Under the pieces are notes generated by a model. It saw only the letters and a program-made list of their open reading frames with translations. It made no database searches and was not told the DNA's origin. Positions 1 through 8,495 of a stretch of DNA of 64,000 nucleotides are shown here, piece after piece. Source of the stretch: Arenicola marina (taxonomy: Eukaryota; Annelida; Polychaeta; Arenicolidae); contig OZ025255.1 in the NCBI GenBank assembly GCA_964019135.1, positions 41,756,811 to 41,820,810 on the forward strand. Direction: 5' to 3'. Positions within the stretch are counted from its first letter, which is position 1, and each line of letters starts with the position of its first letter. Both the position numbers and the translations under genes were made by a program.

Positions 1-951
1 CAAGATACACTCCACTTAGATGTTTTGCCTTCTGTGTTTACCCGTATTCTACAAGTGGCTCCGCCTCGCGGCGAATCACACAGCGAACGTGTTAAACAAG
101 ATGGCGCATGTATTTGACCGTTATGGCTTATTCCGCCCTTTTTAGGCTTTTATGCTTCTACCTTATAGCAGTCTTCTATATAGGTATAAGTGTGACCAGT
201 TCCCAACCGAAATCGATCTTCTGTGAAGTTAAACTGTTGCATGCAACTCGGTTTTGGTATATTGAGGCCGGTTTCGGTCAGTTTCGGTCGGTTTTGGTCG
301 GTTTCGGTATAACGATGTGCCCCACAAAAACAGAGGTAGGCTAACTCCACTTTCTCCTCGATCCACTCTTATAGCAGAGGGAGCTCGTTCATAACGTCAC
401 CTGGCCACCCCTGCCCCACGCAACCGCCAACTTTACGGTTGACCTCAACGGTGATGGGGTCACGAATGGTTTTAGACGGTAGTTTAGGTTGAATTTTTTA
501 TTTTCGATGCAGAATTTGAAAAGTATAGACGTTCCGTTGTCGCACGATCACAATAAGAGGGTTAAACCAAAAAAAACAATTTAAAAATAAATTATAAACA
601 CATTTCTTTCCATACCGAACTGCGACCTTTACACTTACAGACCAAACCCCCATGCGTGAAGTCCAGAACCTCAGTTATCGATAGGCTATAGGGGCCTAAA
701 TGTGTGCGACAGTGTTGAGGTTGACATATCTTCGCCTCGTATTAGTCTTATTTCCATGGTGCAGAACTCTTATCTGGAATAAGAACTTAGTTCAGTCTGA
801 AAAATATTCGTATGCTCGATTTGCTGGTTTGCAAAGCATACGATAACATTGTTGACATTTGGCTGCTTAATTGGATAACTGTGAACTGATTTGCTGTTGC
901 TCAAAACAAAAGTTCAGCTACAGAACCATCAACGTTATTGACAGCTCGAAC
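1..951. other. Intergenic / 5' flank of the HTD2-like gene
   Basis: No convincing coding sequence. Positions 251-312 hold a short degenerate array of a GGTTTCGGTC-like decamer. The last few hundred bases should contain the promoter and 5' UTR of the downstream gene, but I see no clear TATA box. The frame of the downstream gene stays open back to 871 without an ATG, so this stretch is read as 5' UTR. Confidence 0.5.
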
Positions 952-1476
952 ATGGCATCCAACTCTGGAATACGTAGAGCTATCATGTCACTTCACAGCA
1001 TGAAATATCTTAAGTCTTCAGTTGTGTTTTATCGCTTGGTTCATACAAGCCCGGTACTACAACACCTGAAAGTGGGGGATACAAAGTCCTTGACAAAGAC
1101 CATCACAATGGAAGATGTTCGCAGCTTTGCCGACCTCACATTGGATAACAACCCTATCCATGTGGATCCAGAATATGCCAAAACTACTCGTTTTGGAAAG
1201 CCTATCGTGCATGGATTGTTTGGCATATCAGTGTTAGGCGGTCTGCTTGGTGGAGAATCGCCGGGACCTGGTAGTATTTTAATGGGACTTACTATGGAAT
1301 TCACTGCACCATTATTTGTGGGTGATATGATTAAAGTTGAAACGGTTATTAAAAAAATTGAGGGTCGTAAGGTTACTTATGAAGGAATATGCTATGCAGC
1401 CAAAACCAATGAGGTGGTAACCAAAGGCGAAATTTATGTACTGGTTCCAAAGCATTTGGTGAAAAATGACAAATAA
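952..1476 (+). CDS. HTD2: Hydroxyacyl-thioester dehydratase type 2, mitochondrial (MaoC-like hot-dog enzyme)
   Basis: A 174-residue protein if it starts at the ATG at 952, close to the usual size of animal HTD2. Residues 1-40 are basic and hydroxylated with no acidic residues, as expected of a mitochondrial targeting peptide. Residues 65-70 read DNNPIH, the R-hydratase motif, so Asp65 and His70 are the likely catalytic pair. FGKPIVHG at 82-89 is also typical of MaoC-type hydratases. From family knowledge, HTD2 removes water from (3R)-hydroxyacyl-ACP in mitochondrial fatty acid synthesis, the pathway that supplies lipoate precursors. The coding exon has no intron. An AATAAA lies 92 bases after the stop. 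In vertebrates HTD2 is carried on RPP14 transcripts; I see no RPP14-like coding sequence in the 950 bases upstream. Confidence 0.88.
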   Translation: MASNSGIRRAIMSLHSMKYLKSSVVFYRLVHTSPVLQHLKVGDTKSLTKTITMEDVRSFADLTLDNNPIHVDPEYAKTTRFGKPIVHGLFGISVLGGLLGGESPGPGSILMGLTMEFTAPLFVGDMIKVETVIKKIEGRKVTYEGICYAAKTNEVVTKGEIYVLVPKHLVKNDK

Positions 1477-1567
1477 GTTCAGTGCATAAAGGTCATAGAA
1501 ATCCTGTGCAGGACTGCTGCAATGTAATAATTACTGATCTTATAGATAATAGATCTATATTAAGACT

Positions 1568-1573
1568 AATAAA
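1568..1573 (+). terminator. AATAAA poly(A) signal of HTD2
   Basis: A canonical AATAAA about 90 bases beyond the HTD2 stop codon, in AT-rich sequence. It is the first such signal after the gene. Confidence 0.65.
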
Positions 1574-1833
1574 ATAATATTTATAAGATGATTTCAAGTT
1601 TGTCTGAATATGGTGGAAAGCTTCACTCACCTTCTTCTGCTTACACATCCATCTACCATATATAATATTGAGTTTGCTGCAGCATCTAATATGGCAATAG
1701 TGCCAGGGAAAGACATAACCGGCTGCCCAGGACAGTTGAATTACATGATTGGGCAGTGTCAGAATACTGGTTGTATGCCCGATGGGGCAGGTGAAGACTT
1801 CCGCTATTCAGCAATATTCAGTATTTCACTGAG

Positions 1834-1909
1834 CACACTAAGCAAACAACCTTGAGGCACTGATCAATGCGCACACTGAGCAAACCACCTTCAGGCACTG
1901 ATCAATGTG
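1834..1909. repeat. 38-bp tandem duplication
   Basis: Two adjacent copies of a 38-bp unit starting CACACTAAGCA / CACACTGAGCA and ending in ATCAATGYG. They differ at a few bases. No coding role is visible. Confidence 0.75.
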
Positions 1910-2198
1910 CACAATAACTGTATTGTAGCTTTCATTTTTTTGGTCCCCCACAGTATTGCATCGGAAAACTGTACACTCAGTAATAGGCTCATGTGTCGGA
2001 ACATCACATTGCTGAATTATCGACATCCTTGTAAATAGCACAGTAAATAAATTGATTCTTAGTTGTATCAACATTGTTGTTTCTCAATTTTATAGGACAG
2101 GTAAATTTTCAGGGGGGCACGTCAATCTCAACACTGCATGCCAGACAAAACAGGCAACATCCAAAGTTAATGTCTGTCCCTGAGTGGTTTTCTTAGCT

Positions 2199-2626
2199 GT
2201 CAACAGTGGTTGCCTAAGCTGGCAACAGTCGTTGCATGGCTTGGCAACAGTGGTTGCATGGCATGGCAACAGTGGTTGCATGGCCTGGCAACAGTGGTTG
2301 CATGGCCTGGCAACAGTGGTTGCATGGCCTGGCAACAGTGGTTGCCTGACCTGGCAACAGTAGTTGCCTGATCTGGCAACTGTGTGGTGCCTGACCTGGC
2401 AATCTGCATGCCTGATCTGGCTACTGTGGTTGCATAGCCTGGTAACAGTGGTTGCATGGCCTGGTAACAGTGGTTGCATGGCCTGGCAACAGTGGTTGCA
2501 TAGCCTGGCAACAGTGGTTGCATAGCCTGGCAACAGTGGTTGCATAGCCTGGCAACAGTGGTTGTATGGATTTGCAACAGTGGTTACATAGTCTGGCAAC
2601 AGTGGTTGCATGGCCTGGCCACCATG
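2199..2626. repeat. 22-bp minisatellite (GGCAACAGTGGTTGCATGGCCT-type), left part
   Basis: About 19 imperfect copies of a 22-bp unit containing TGGTTGCATGGCCTGGCAAC. The unit has no stop codon on the minus strand in any frame and 22 is not a multiple of 3, so long overlapping minus-strand reading frames appear; these are artefacts. The array stops at the CCATG target duplication of the Gypsy element and resumes on its other side at 8447. Confidence 0.92.
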
Positions 2627-2866
2627 TGTCGTGTTCGGATTGATGCCACGTGGTGTAAGCCGGCTGGCTGGACTGCTCGAGTCCCCAAAGACAACCAGAA
2701 CCCTCGATGACCGTGTGGTAGACTGACTTTATTGTGCAGACCCCTCATTTATATATGCAGGCAAAACGTGGTATCCCTCTAGGTGATAATTGGTCATAAG
2801 TCATACCCCTGGCGATTAACAGGAATTACAGTCATAATGCATCCAAGCATTCAAGCATACATTACA
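2627..2866 (-). repeat. Gypsy 3' LTR
   Basis: 240 bp, TGTCGTG to ATTACA on the plus strand. It differs from the other LTR by four substitutions that I can count. On the minus strand it contains a TATA-like TATAAATGA and an AATAAAG poly(A) signal. Confidence 0.95.
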
Positions 2867-2885
2867 TTCTCCCTTTTTTCTTTTG
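2867..2885 (-). promoter_or_regulatory. Polypurine tract of the Gypsy element
   Basis: On the minus strand this reads as an almost unbroken purine run (AAAAGAAAAAAGGGAGAA) directly next to the 3' LTR. This is the expected position of the plus-strand priming site. Confidence 0.85.
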
Positions 2886-3078
2886 AGCCATTTATAACAC
2901 CAGTCAATATGAATTATGCATAACTAATATTCCCACGTGAGTTGACGAATTGATCCTGAAACCTGTAATACAATTAATGCGATATCAGGAATTACCGAAG
3001 AACTGGTCACTGCACTTAAGCACAGGTAATTCCAATAATGATACAAGAACAACATAATCTTTGAGTATATATTAAAGT

Positions 3079-3404
3079 TCAGTATTCATATATAGTCTTA
3101 GGTCTGTAGATCTGTCGACCGCTCCTCGTCACGGCCACCACTTTCCGCCCTGACGTTGGTGACACGGACTGTGTAAAGCCAGACAGTGACTCTTCAGCAC
3201 AATCAGTGATCGGTGAACGCTGACTCTCAACCATTGCTGGCTGCGAAGACATGTCGATGGTTTCTTGCGACGTAACTGATGTAGCGATGTCGCCGTTGTC
3301 GGACGTTTTAACGTCACCGATGTTAGGTGGCTGATCGACGTCAACAACCCGCTCTCGTGTCTTTAGCAAGTGTTCACGGTTTCTTCGATAGTGAGTACCA
3401 GATG
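3079..3404 (-). pseudogene. Gypsy pol, C-terminal tail (broken piece)
   Basis: A minus-strand frame of about 108 codons beginning with an SNPSGTHYRRNREHLL stretch, which matches the end of Gypsy integrase/pol polyproteins (YRRNR-H). It was joined to the integrase fragment beyond 4208 before the hairpin (3415-3497) and the Mutator-like element (3513-4207) separated them. It ends at a stop near 3079, about 190 bases before the polypurine tract. Confidence 0.8.
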
Positions 3405-3414
3405 GGTTTGACAC

Positions 3415-3497
3415 TAGCCCTGGTACATGCCTCTCTTACCACGCCCGTAAACGGAGCTAGTTTACGGGCGTGGTAAGAGAGGCATGTACCAGGGCTA
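3415..3497. mobile_element. 83-bp perfect hairpin insertion with 10-bp target duplication
   Basis: Two 38-base arms (3415-3452 and 3460-3497) are exact reverse complements around a 7-base loop GGAGCTA. The ends read TAGCCCTGG and CCAGGGCTA. The insertion is flanked by GGTTTGACAC at 3405-3414 and 3498-3507, which occurs once in the uninterrupted pol frame. It is therefore a miniature foldback-type insertion. A 9-10 bp duplication is usual for Mutator-like elements, but the class is not proven. Confidence 0.9.
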
Positions 3498-3512
3498 GGT
3501 TTGACACCACAT

Positions 3513-4207
3513 TTGGCGCAAGTGCCCCCAGGCAAGCCCGCTTCTCTAGGGGCACAACGGTAACAATGTTAAAATCCTTCGACGTTAGTAGGGAATCGAC
3601 TGTAGCTTTTATTATAATGCGGGCGCGTACAATAATAGTGCTTACGTATTCTATATACCTTGTTCTATCTTCTGACATCAAGAAAGTGTGTCAAATGTTG
3701 GAGCATGCGACTTTTCCCTACCAACCGCCATGTATATGCAGCGCCACCTGGCGAATCCCGCCACCATTTGAACCATATGTAGCCTGGGTCCCAAACTTTG
3801 TAACAGTCAATGACCTGTGAAAGAGGGCGCTGCTGTTGTCCTTAAGCTCAAAGTGAGCGACTGACAAGGCCCTCTAGCGGAGAGTCATATGCTAACGGAG
3901 AGAAGGAACCAACTCGCATTCACAGGTACCGACATCCGCCCAAAACAAATATGGCGGATGGCTGGTCGGGAACAGTTGTGTGCTCCAACATTTCTTCGCG
4001 AAAATATAATCGAAACAACCTAGTGTCGACACACTTTTTTGATCTCAGATGATAGAACAAGGTATATAGAATACGTAAGCACTATTATTGTACGCGCCCG
4101 CATTATAATAAAAGCTACAGTCGATTCCCTACTAACGTCGAAGGATTTTAACATTGTTACCGTTGTGCCCCTAGAGAAGCGGGCTTGCCTGGGGGCACTT
4201 GCGCCAA
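3513..4207. mobile_element. 695-bp non-autonomous Mutator-like element
   Basis: Inverted repeats of about 180 bp (3513-3691 and 4028-4207) begin TTGGCGCAAGTGCCCCCAGG. They are flanked by the 9-bp duplication ACACCACAT (3504-3512 and 4208-4216). Very long inverted repeats with a 9-bp duplication fit a MULE. The roughly 335-bp centre codes for nothing recognisable, and the reading frames crossing the arms are shadows. It interrupts the Gypsy pol C-terminus. Confidence 0.88.
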
Positions 4208-4216
4208 ACACCACAT

Positions 4217-5248
4217 ATGATCGTTTGTCGTGACTTGTTTCCATGACCTTGGCCGGTTCCCATGAACTTCCTCTTCTCATCCTGACAACTTCACCAGGAT
4301 TCAGTTCTGGCAAAGTGACATTTCAAAGCACTGAGATGATCTTGAACAGAAGGAGTTTCAGGTTTAGGCAGCGATGGACTAATCGGTAACTTTGCCCTTA
4401 GCCTCCTTCCCATCAACAACTGAGCCGGGGAATGTCCGTTGATAACAGGAGTGTTCCGCAGTTCGAGGAGTGCGATGTATGGGTCTGAACCGCTGTGCAG
4501 GGCCTTGACTAGCATTTGCTTTACCGTCTGTACAGTTCGCTCGGCTAAGCCATTTAATCTAGGGAATCCAGGACTCGACGTTATGTGTTGAATGTTCCAG
4601 GATTTTACAAAGAGTTTGAACTCCTGACTGGCATATTCAGGACCATTGTCAGACACGATACAATCTGGAATACCATGCCTCGCAAAGATAGATTTCATAT
4701 GTTGAATGACAGTCAGTGATCTACAATTTTCCAGCTTTGCGATTTCAACGAATTTAGAGTAATAATCTACTACAAGCATGTAGGATTCTCCCTTGAAATG
4801 GAACAAATCTGAAGCAATCTTTTCCCAAGGGCGATCTGGCAGATTATGTGACTTTAGAGGTTGTTTCGGATTTTCATTTCTAAATGTGCAACACGTGGGA
4901 CATTTCAGAATCATATCCTCAATTTGTAAAGACATACCAGGCCAAAATATGACATCACGAGCGCGTTGTTTAGATTTTACTACTCCGAGATGAGACTCTT
5001 TTGAAGCATTTTCTTTCTTTGATTTGTTGGGATTATCAGTCTTTGACCTCTGAATAGTAGACCGTCAAGGTTATTTCATCTCTATAATCCCAATAGAGTC
5101 TTAGATTGCCAGATAGACACTTTCGTTCATCAGGCCAACCTTGTTGTACAACATGTTTGAGCTCTTGTAGAACTTCATCATTGTCAGTATCAAGCTTGAG
5201 ATCAATCAACAGGTAAGTGACTGAGCAAGTTGATTTCTGGAATGTCAA
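4217..5248 (-). pseudogene. Gypsy integrase and upstream linker (broken piece)
   Basis: The minus-strand frame 4935-4291 holds the integrase core: first Asp in IASDLFHF, second Asp in VSDNGPEYAS, and Glu in GLAERTVQTV, plus the CPTC half of the zinc-binding domain and a SHLGV histidine region just upstream. LKPGEVVRM-type residues near 4300 mark the integrase tail. The frame 5248-5036 is the linker between RNase H and integrase. Frameshifts near 5065 and 5000 separate the pieces. The piece ends at the Mutator-like insertion. Confidence 0.88.
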
Positions 5249-5313
5249 TTTTGACTACATCTGCGAGGTATGCTCTGCTTAGCAAATCAGCGACATACAT
5301 TTCTTTCCCGCAC

Positions 5314-5860
5314 TTATTTAACACTCATTTGATACGGAAGCAATTTGAGGAACATTCTCTGTAGTCTTAACGGAGCGCGTAACAGCGGCTTTCCAAAGAT
5401 TGACTCAAGAGGTTTGTGATCTGTTTCTACGCTAAACTCTCTCCCGTAGAGATACTGATGGAATTTTTGACATCCGAACACAATAGCCAATAACTCCTTT
5501 TCAATTTGCGCGTATCGTTCTTGCGTCTCAGTTAGCGCTTGAGACGCGTACGCGACCGGTTTTACCGTCTTGCAATATGGCAGCACCTAGACCTTTACTG
5601 CAAGCATCGACAGTCAACACGACGGGTTTTGTTACATCATAGTATTGGAGAACAGGTGCGCTTATGACCAGATCAACAATGTCAGAAAAACTACGCCTGT
5701 GGGTTTCATCCCAACTCCACATTACATCCTCTTTCAACAAGTATCGCATTGGAGAACTCAACTCTGACAAATTAGGGACGAACTTAGACAGATAGTTTAC
5801 GAATCCCATGAAGGTTTTCAGTTCTTCTTTGTTACATGGCTCACTCATTTGGGATATGGC
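5314..5860 (-). pseudogene. Gypsy RT connection and RNase H (broken piece)
   Basis: Frame 5860-5570 carries the RT thumb segment (FMGFVNYLSKFVPNLS) and the start of RNase H (LTVDACSKGLGAAIL). After a one-base shift near 5565, frame 5586-5314 continues RNase H with ASQALTETQERYAQIEKELL and ETDHKPLESIF. The 5' side ends where the TTAA MITE interrupts pol. The frameshift and the insertion make this copy inactive. Confidence 0.88.
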
Positions 5861-6253
5861 TGTCGAGTTGTTTCCCGCCAAAACTAAGCCCAGGCGAAAT
5901 TTATATCAAAATTTGCAGAAAACTCGATTGTTCCATTCCATTAATTCAGAAACCTGATAAACCTCGCCGTTTCGGCTGTGGTGTGGCAAACGTGTCTATC
6001 CCGCGACACCACAGCACTCTGTCGCGGCACTGCTACTTATAACAAAGCATCGCGAAGCACTCAAACTGATGACGTTTACCACTGAAATGAAAATTTGTGG
6101 TAAATTGATATCACGGGCGAGGCTAAAAGACACTATTTGGCAGTCTGGCATGTGTGGAGTATAGACAAAACCAATCTTGAATGATTCAAGGACTGATTCT
6201 TATTTGTATTTTGACCTCTTTAGTTTTGGCGGGAAAGAGCTCCACATGCAACT
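5861..6253. mobile_element. TTAA-site MITE, copy 1 (left tip deleted)
   Basis: A 393-bp insertion in Gypsy pol. Its inverted ends share CTTTCCCGCCAAAACTAA / TTAGTTTTGGCGGGAAAG. The right end reads CATGCAACT followed by TTAA (6254-6257). The left end lacks about a dozen terminal bases including its TTAA. The body matches the 607-bp copy at 29669-30275 in reverse orientation over nearly its whole length; that copy has an extra block of about 210 bp. TTAA duplication suggests a piggyBac- or Kolobok-type mobiliser. Confidence 0.85.
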
Positions 6254-6261
6254 TTAACCTT

Positions 6262-7389
6262 TTTTAAGTCTGCTTTTAACCCATTATCTGTCAGTGTGTG
6301 TCCAATGTAATCTAACTGGGACATCGAAATTTGACATTTTGCCTTGTTGTATTTGACGTTTTTCGACCTCGATATCTCTAAGACTTTCCTCAATCTCATA
6401 TCATGTTCTGCCTGATTTTCTCCCCACACCAATACCTCATCTACGATATTGTCAACACCTTCTATGTGATCAAACAGTTGACCCATTTTCTTCTGGAAAA
6501 CCTCACCGGCTGAGGAAATACCGAATGGGAGCCTTTTGAAGGAATATCTACTAAAGGGTGTATTAAAGGTACACAATTTGAAGCTCGACTCGTCAAGTTT
6601 AATCATCCAATAGCCTGAGCTGGCATCTAAGGTTGTAAACACTTTCGCATTTGGCATTCGAGACACCACTTCTTCGATAGTACGCATAGGGTGGTGTTCC
6701 CGTTTGATAGCCGTATTCAGATGCTTTGGGTCCAAACATATTCTCACGTCACCATTTTCAACGACAACGAGACTACTCACCCAATCTGTTGGATCATTTT
6801 GAGGGACAATTATTTCATCTTTAACCATGCGATCTAATTCCGCCTTTACTCTTTCTCTTAGTGCGATTGGAACCTTACGCGGAGGATCAATGACCGGGTT
6901 AACAGATGGATCTACCTCAATGTGATGCGTGCCTTCAAGACAGCCAATGCCCTTGAACACATCACTGTATTCACTCACTAAATTGTGACTCTCCACTGTG
7001 TACAGTCGTTTCACGAGTCCCATTTGCTCACTAGTACTGCTACCTATCACTGCAGGTACAGCTCCATTTACGACTTGAAACACGACGTCATAGACTTGAG
7101 TTTTGTACTCAACTGGTATTGTAACCTCTGCACTCGGTGTTTGAGTATTTCCAAAATAGCCTCTTAATTTAGACTGAGCGACTCTGGAAATTCCCTTTTC
7201 ACTTTGACTCAACTCATCATAAATACTCTTGGGAATGACATTACGAGCACCGGTGTCAATTTCGAAATTCCTGAGTACTCCGCCGAGCTTTAGCTCAACA
7301 GACCATGAATTCTCATCGCTCTGAGCATTTGTGTCTCTCTCTAGAGCGCCAATGAAGTACTCAGACTCAGTTCTCACATTCACTAACAC
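6262..7389 (-). pseudogene. Gypsy protease and reverse transcriptase (truncated by MITE)
   Basis: A minus-strand frame with the aspartic protease site FEIDTGARNVIP, then RT motifs VRICLDPKHLN, LDASSGYWMI and RLPFGISSAGEVFQ. The catalytic box, usually VDD, reads NIVDEVLVWG, so the second Asp is Glu in this copy. The frame runs into the MITE at 6253, whose terminal bases add a spurious tail. It overlaps the upstream nucleocapsid frame by about 23 bases in another frame, which could be a natural gag-pol shift or decay. Confidence 0.9.
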
Positions 7390-7650
7390 TGTCGTTTGTT
7401 AGGAAGTGCACTCTCTTGTTTCCAGTTCTACACACTTTTCCAAAATGTCCAACTTTCGAACACTTGACACATTTTTTTCCATATGCAGGACACTGACCTC
7501 TTACATGCATGTTCCCACAATAACCATATGTTTCGCTCGACTGGTTTTGTCTACGTCTACCATCTTTCGGATTTTGATAGTTACGTGTCGTTTCAGTTTG
7601 ACTCTTCTGTCTTGTCTGCTTAACAATGTTAATTCCTCTCACATTATCTG
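7367..7650 (-). pseudogene. Gypsy nucleocapsid (CCHC zinc knuckles)
   Basis: The second knuckle CVKCSKVGHFGKVC is intact (CX2CX4HX4C). The first is degenerate: its leading Cys is Tyr in YGYCGNMHVRGQC. It is separated from gag by a one-base shift near 7655. Its role would be packaging of element RNA. Confidence 0.8.
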
Positions 7651-8178
7651 TTAAGTCTTTGATTTGACATTTAGACGTTTCACTTGCTCTACAAATGTCA
7701 ACAGCAAAGTCAAGTCTCTCTCTCTTAACAACCTTTCACGGAGCGCATTTTCAGCGACCCCGCAGACAATTTGATCTTTTATCAACGACTCAGTTAATCT
7801 GTCAAACTCACATGTTTTAGACTTAGTACTTAAGTCAGTGACAAACTGGTCAAAAGATTTACCGACGGTCTGCTTACGCGTGAAAAATTTATGTCTTTCA
7901 TAGGTTACATTGGTCAAGGGTAGGCAATGTCTTTCAAACTTGTCTAGTAAGTTCTGTAAGACGTTCCTTTCAGCCTCTGCTTCAAAAGTGAAGTTATTAT
8001 AGACTTCCAGAGCCTCTTCACCAAGCACGTGTAAGAATAACGCACATTGAAGTTTTTGCGGCTTACTGTCTCTTTCTGTGGCTTTTAGATATAATTCAAA
8101 CCTTTGTCTGAATTTCTTCCAATTCTCCGCACTATTACCTTGCAAACTCAGCGGCGGTGGTGGTACCAAGGTTTCCAT
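7651..8178 (-). CDS. gag: Gypsy gag (capsid region)
   Basis: The start is taken at the ATG at 8178, the first ATG after the primer-binding site; the frame upstream is open into the LTR but has no reason to be translated. It encodes about 175 residues including NWKKFRQRFELYLKA, a typical retrotransposon gag helix, and FFTRKQTVGKSFDQFV. It ends in a frameshift before the zinc knuckles, so the protein lacks its own nucleocapsid unless a shift occurs. Confidence 0.82.
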   Translation of the reverse strand: METLVPPPPLSLQGNSAENWKKFRQRFELYLKATERDSKPQKLQCALFLHVLGEEALEVYNNFTFEAEAERNVLQNLLDKFERHCLPLTNVTYERHKFFTRKQTVGKSFDQFVTDLSTKSKTCEFDRLTESLIKDQIVCGVAENALRERLLRERDLTLLLTFVEQVKRLNVKSKT

Positions 8179-8190
8179 GCTCAATTCTTG

Positions 8191-8206
8191 CTTACTTCTG
8201 ACACCA
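8191..8206 (-). promoter_or_regulatory. Primer-binding site, tRNA-Leu-like
   Basis: Directly next to the 5' LTR the minus strand reads TGGTGTCAGAAGTAAG. TGG pairs with the CCA end, and TGTCAGAAGT matches the 3' acceptor sequence of animal tRNA-Leu. It lies 13 bases before the gag ATG. Confidence 0.8.
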
Positions 8207-8446
8207 TGTCGTGTTCGGATTGATGCCACGTGGTGTAAGCCGGCTCGCTGGACTGCTCGAGTCCCCAAAGACAACCAGAACCCTCGATGCCCGTGTGGTA
8301 GACTGACTTTATTGTGCAGACCCTTCATTTATATATGCAGGCAATACGTGGTATCCCTCTAGGTGATAATTGGTCATAAGTCATACCCCTGGCGATTAAC
8401 AGGAATTACAGTCATAATGCATCCAAGCATTCAAGCATACATTACA
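8207..8446 (-). repeat. Gypsy 5' LTR
   Basis: The upstream LTR in the element's own orientation, 240 bp, TG...CA. It abuts the right CCATG duplication at 8447-8451. Confidence 0.95.
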
Positions 8447-8495
8447 CCATGGTTGCATAGCCTGGTAAAAGTGGTTGTACCCACAGTGGTAAAAA
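8447..8495. repeat. 22-bp minisatellite, right remnant
   Basis: About two units (TGGTTGCATAGCCTGG) of the same minisatellite found at 2199-2626. This shows that the Gypsy element landed inside the array. Confidence 0.9.

Larger units (their letters stand above)
2627..8446 (-). mobile_element. Complete Gypsy-type (Ty3) LTR retrotransposon with three nested DNA insertions
   Basis: A 5820-bp element flanked by the 5-bp target duplication CCATG (2622-2626 and 8447-8451). Two 240-bp LTRs, both TG...CA, differ at only four positions by eye. On the minus strand the order is LTR, tRNA-Leu-like primer site, gag, CCHC nucleocapsid, aspartic protease, reverse transcriptase, RNase H, integrase, polypurine tract, LTR; RT before integrase is the Gypsy order. 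Coding regions are split by frameshifts and by insertions at 3415-3497, 3513-4207 and 5861-6253. The near-identical LTRs indicate a recent insertion, so the three nested elements must be younger still. The tRNA-Leu-like primer site resembles that of Mag/SURL-type elements. Confidence 0.95.

Noticed and set aside
2090..2611. Overlapping minus-strand reading frames of up to 173 residues
   Set aside because: They are translations of the 22-bp minisatellite in all three frames; the period in the protein is 22 residues, as expected for an unselected repeat.
2199..2626. CRISPR-like array
   Set aside because: The units are contiguous without unique spacers and the genome is eukaryotic.
3470..3820. 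Pair of similar proteins at 3470-3820 (+) and 4020-4313 (-)
   Set aside because: They are the two inverted arms of the Mutator-like element read as protein; the first residues of the second are the Gypsy pol tail.
8179..8328. N-terminal extension of gag into the LTR
   Set aside because: The frame is open by chance through the LTR end and primer site; the first ATG after the primer site at 8178 is the natural start.
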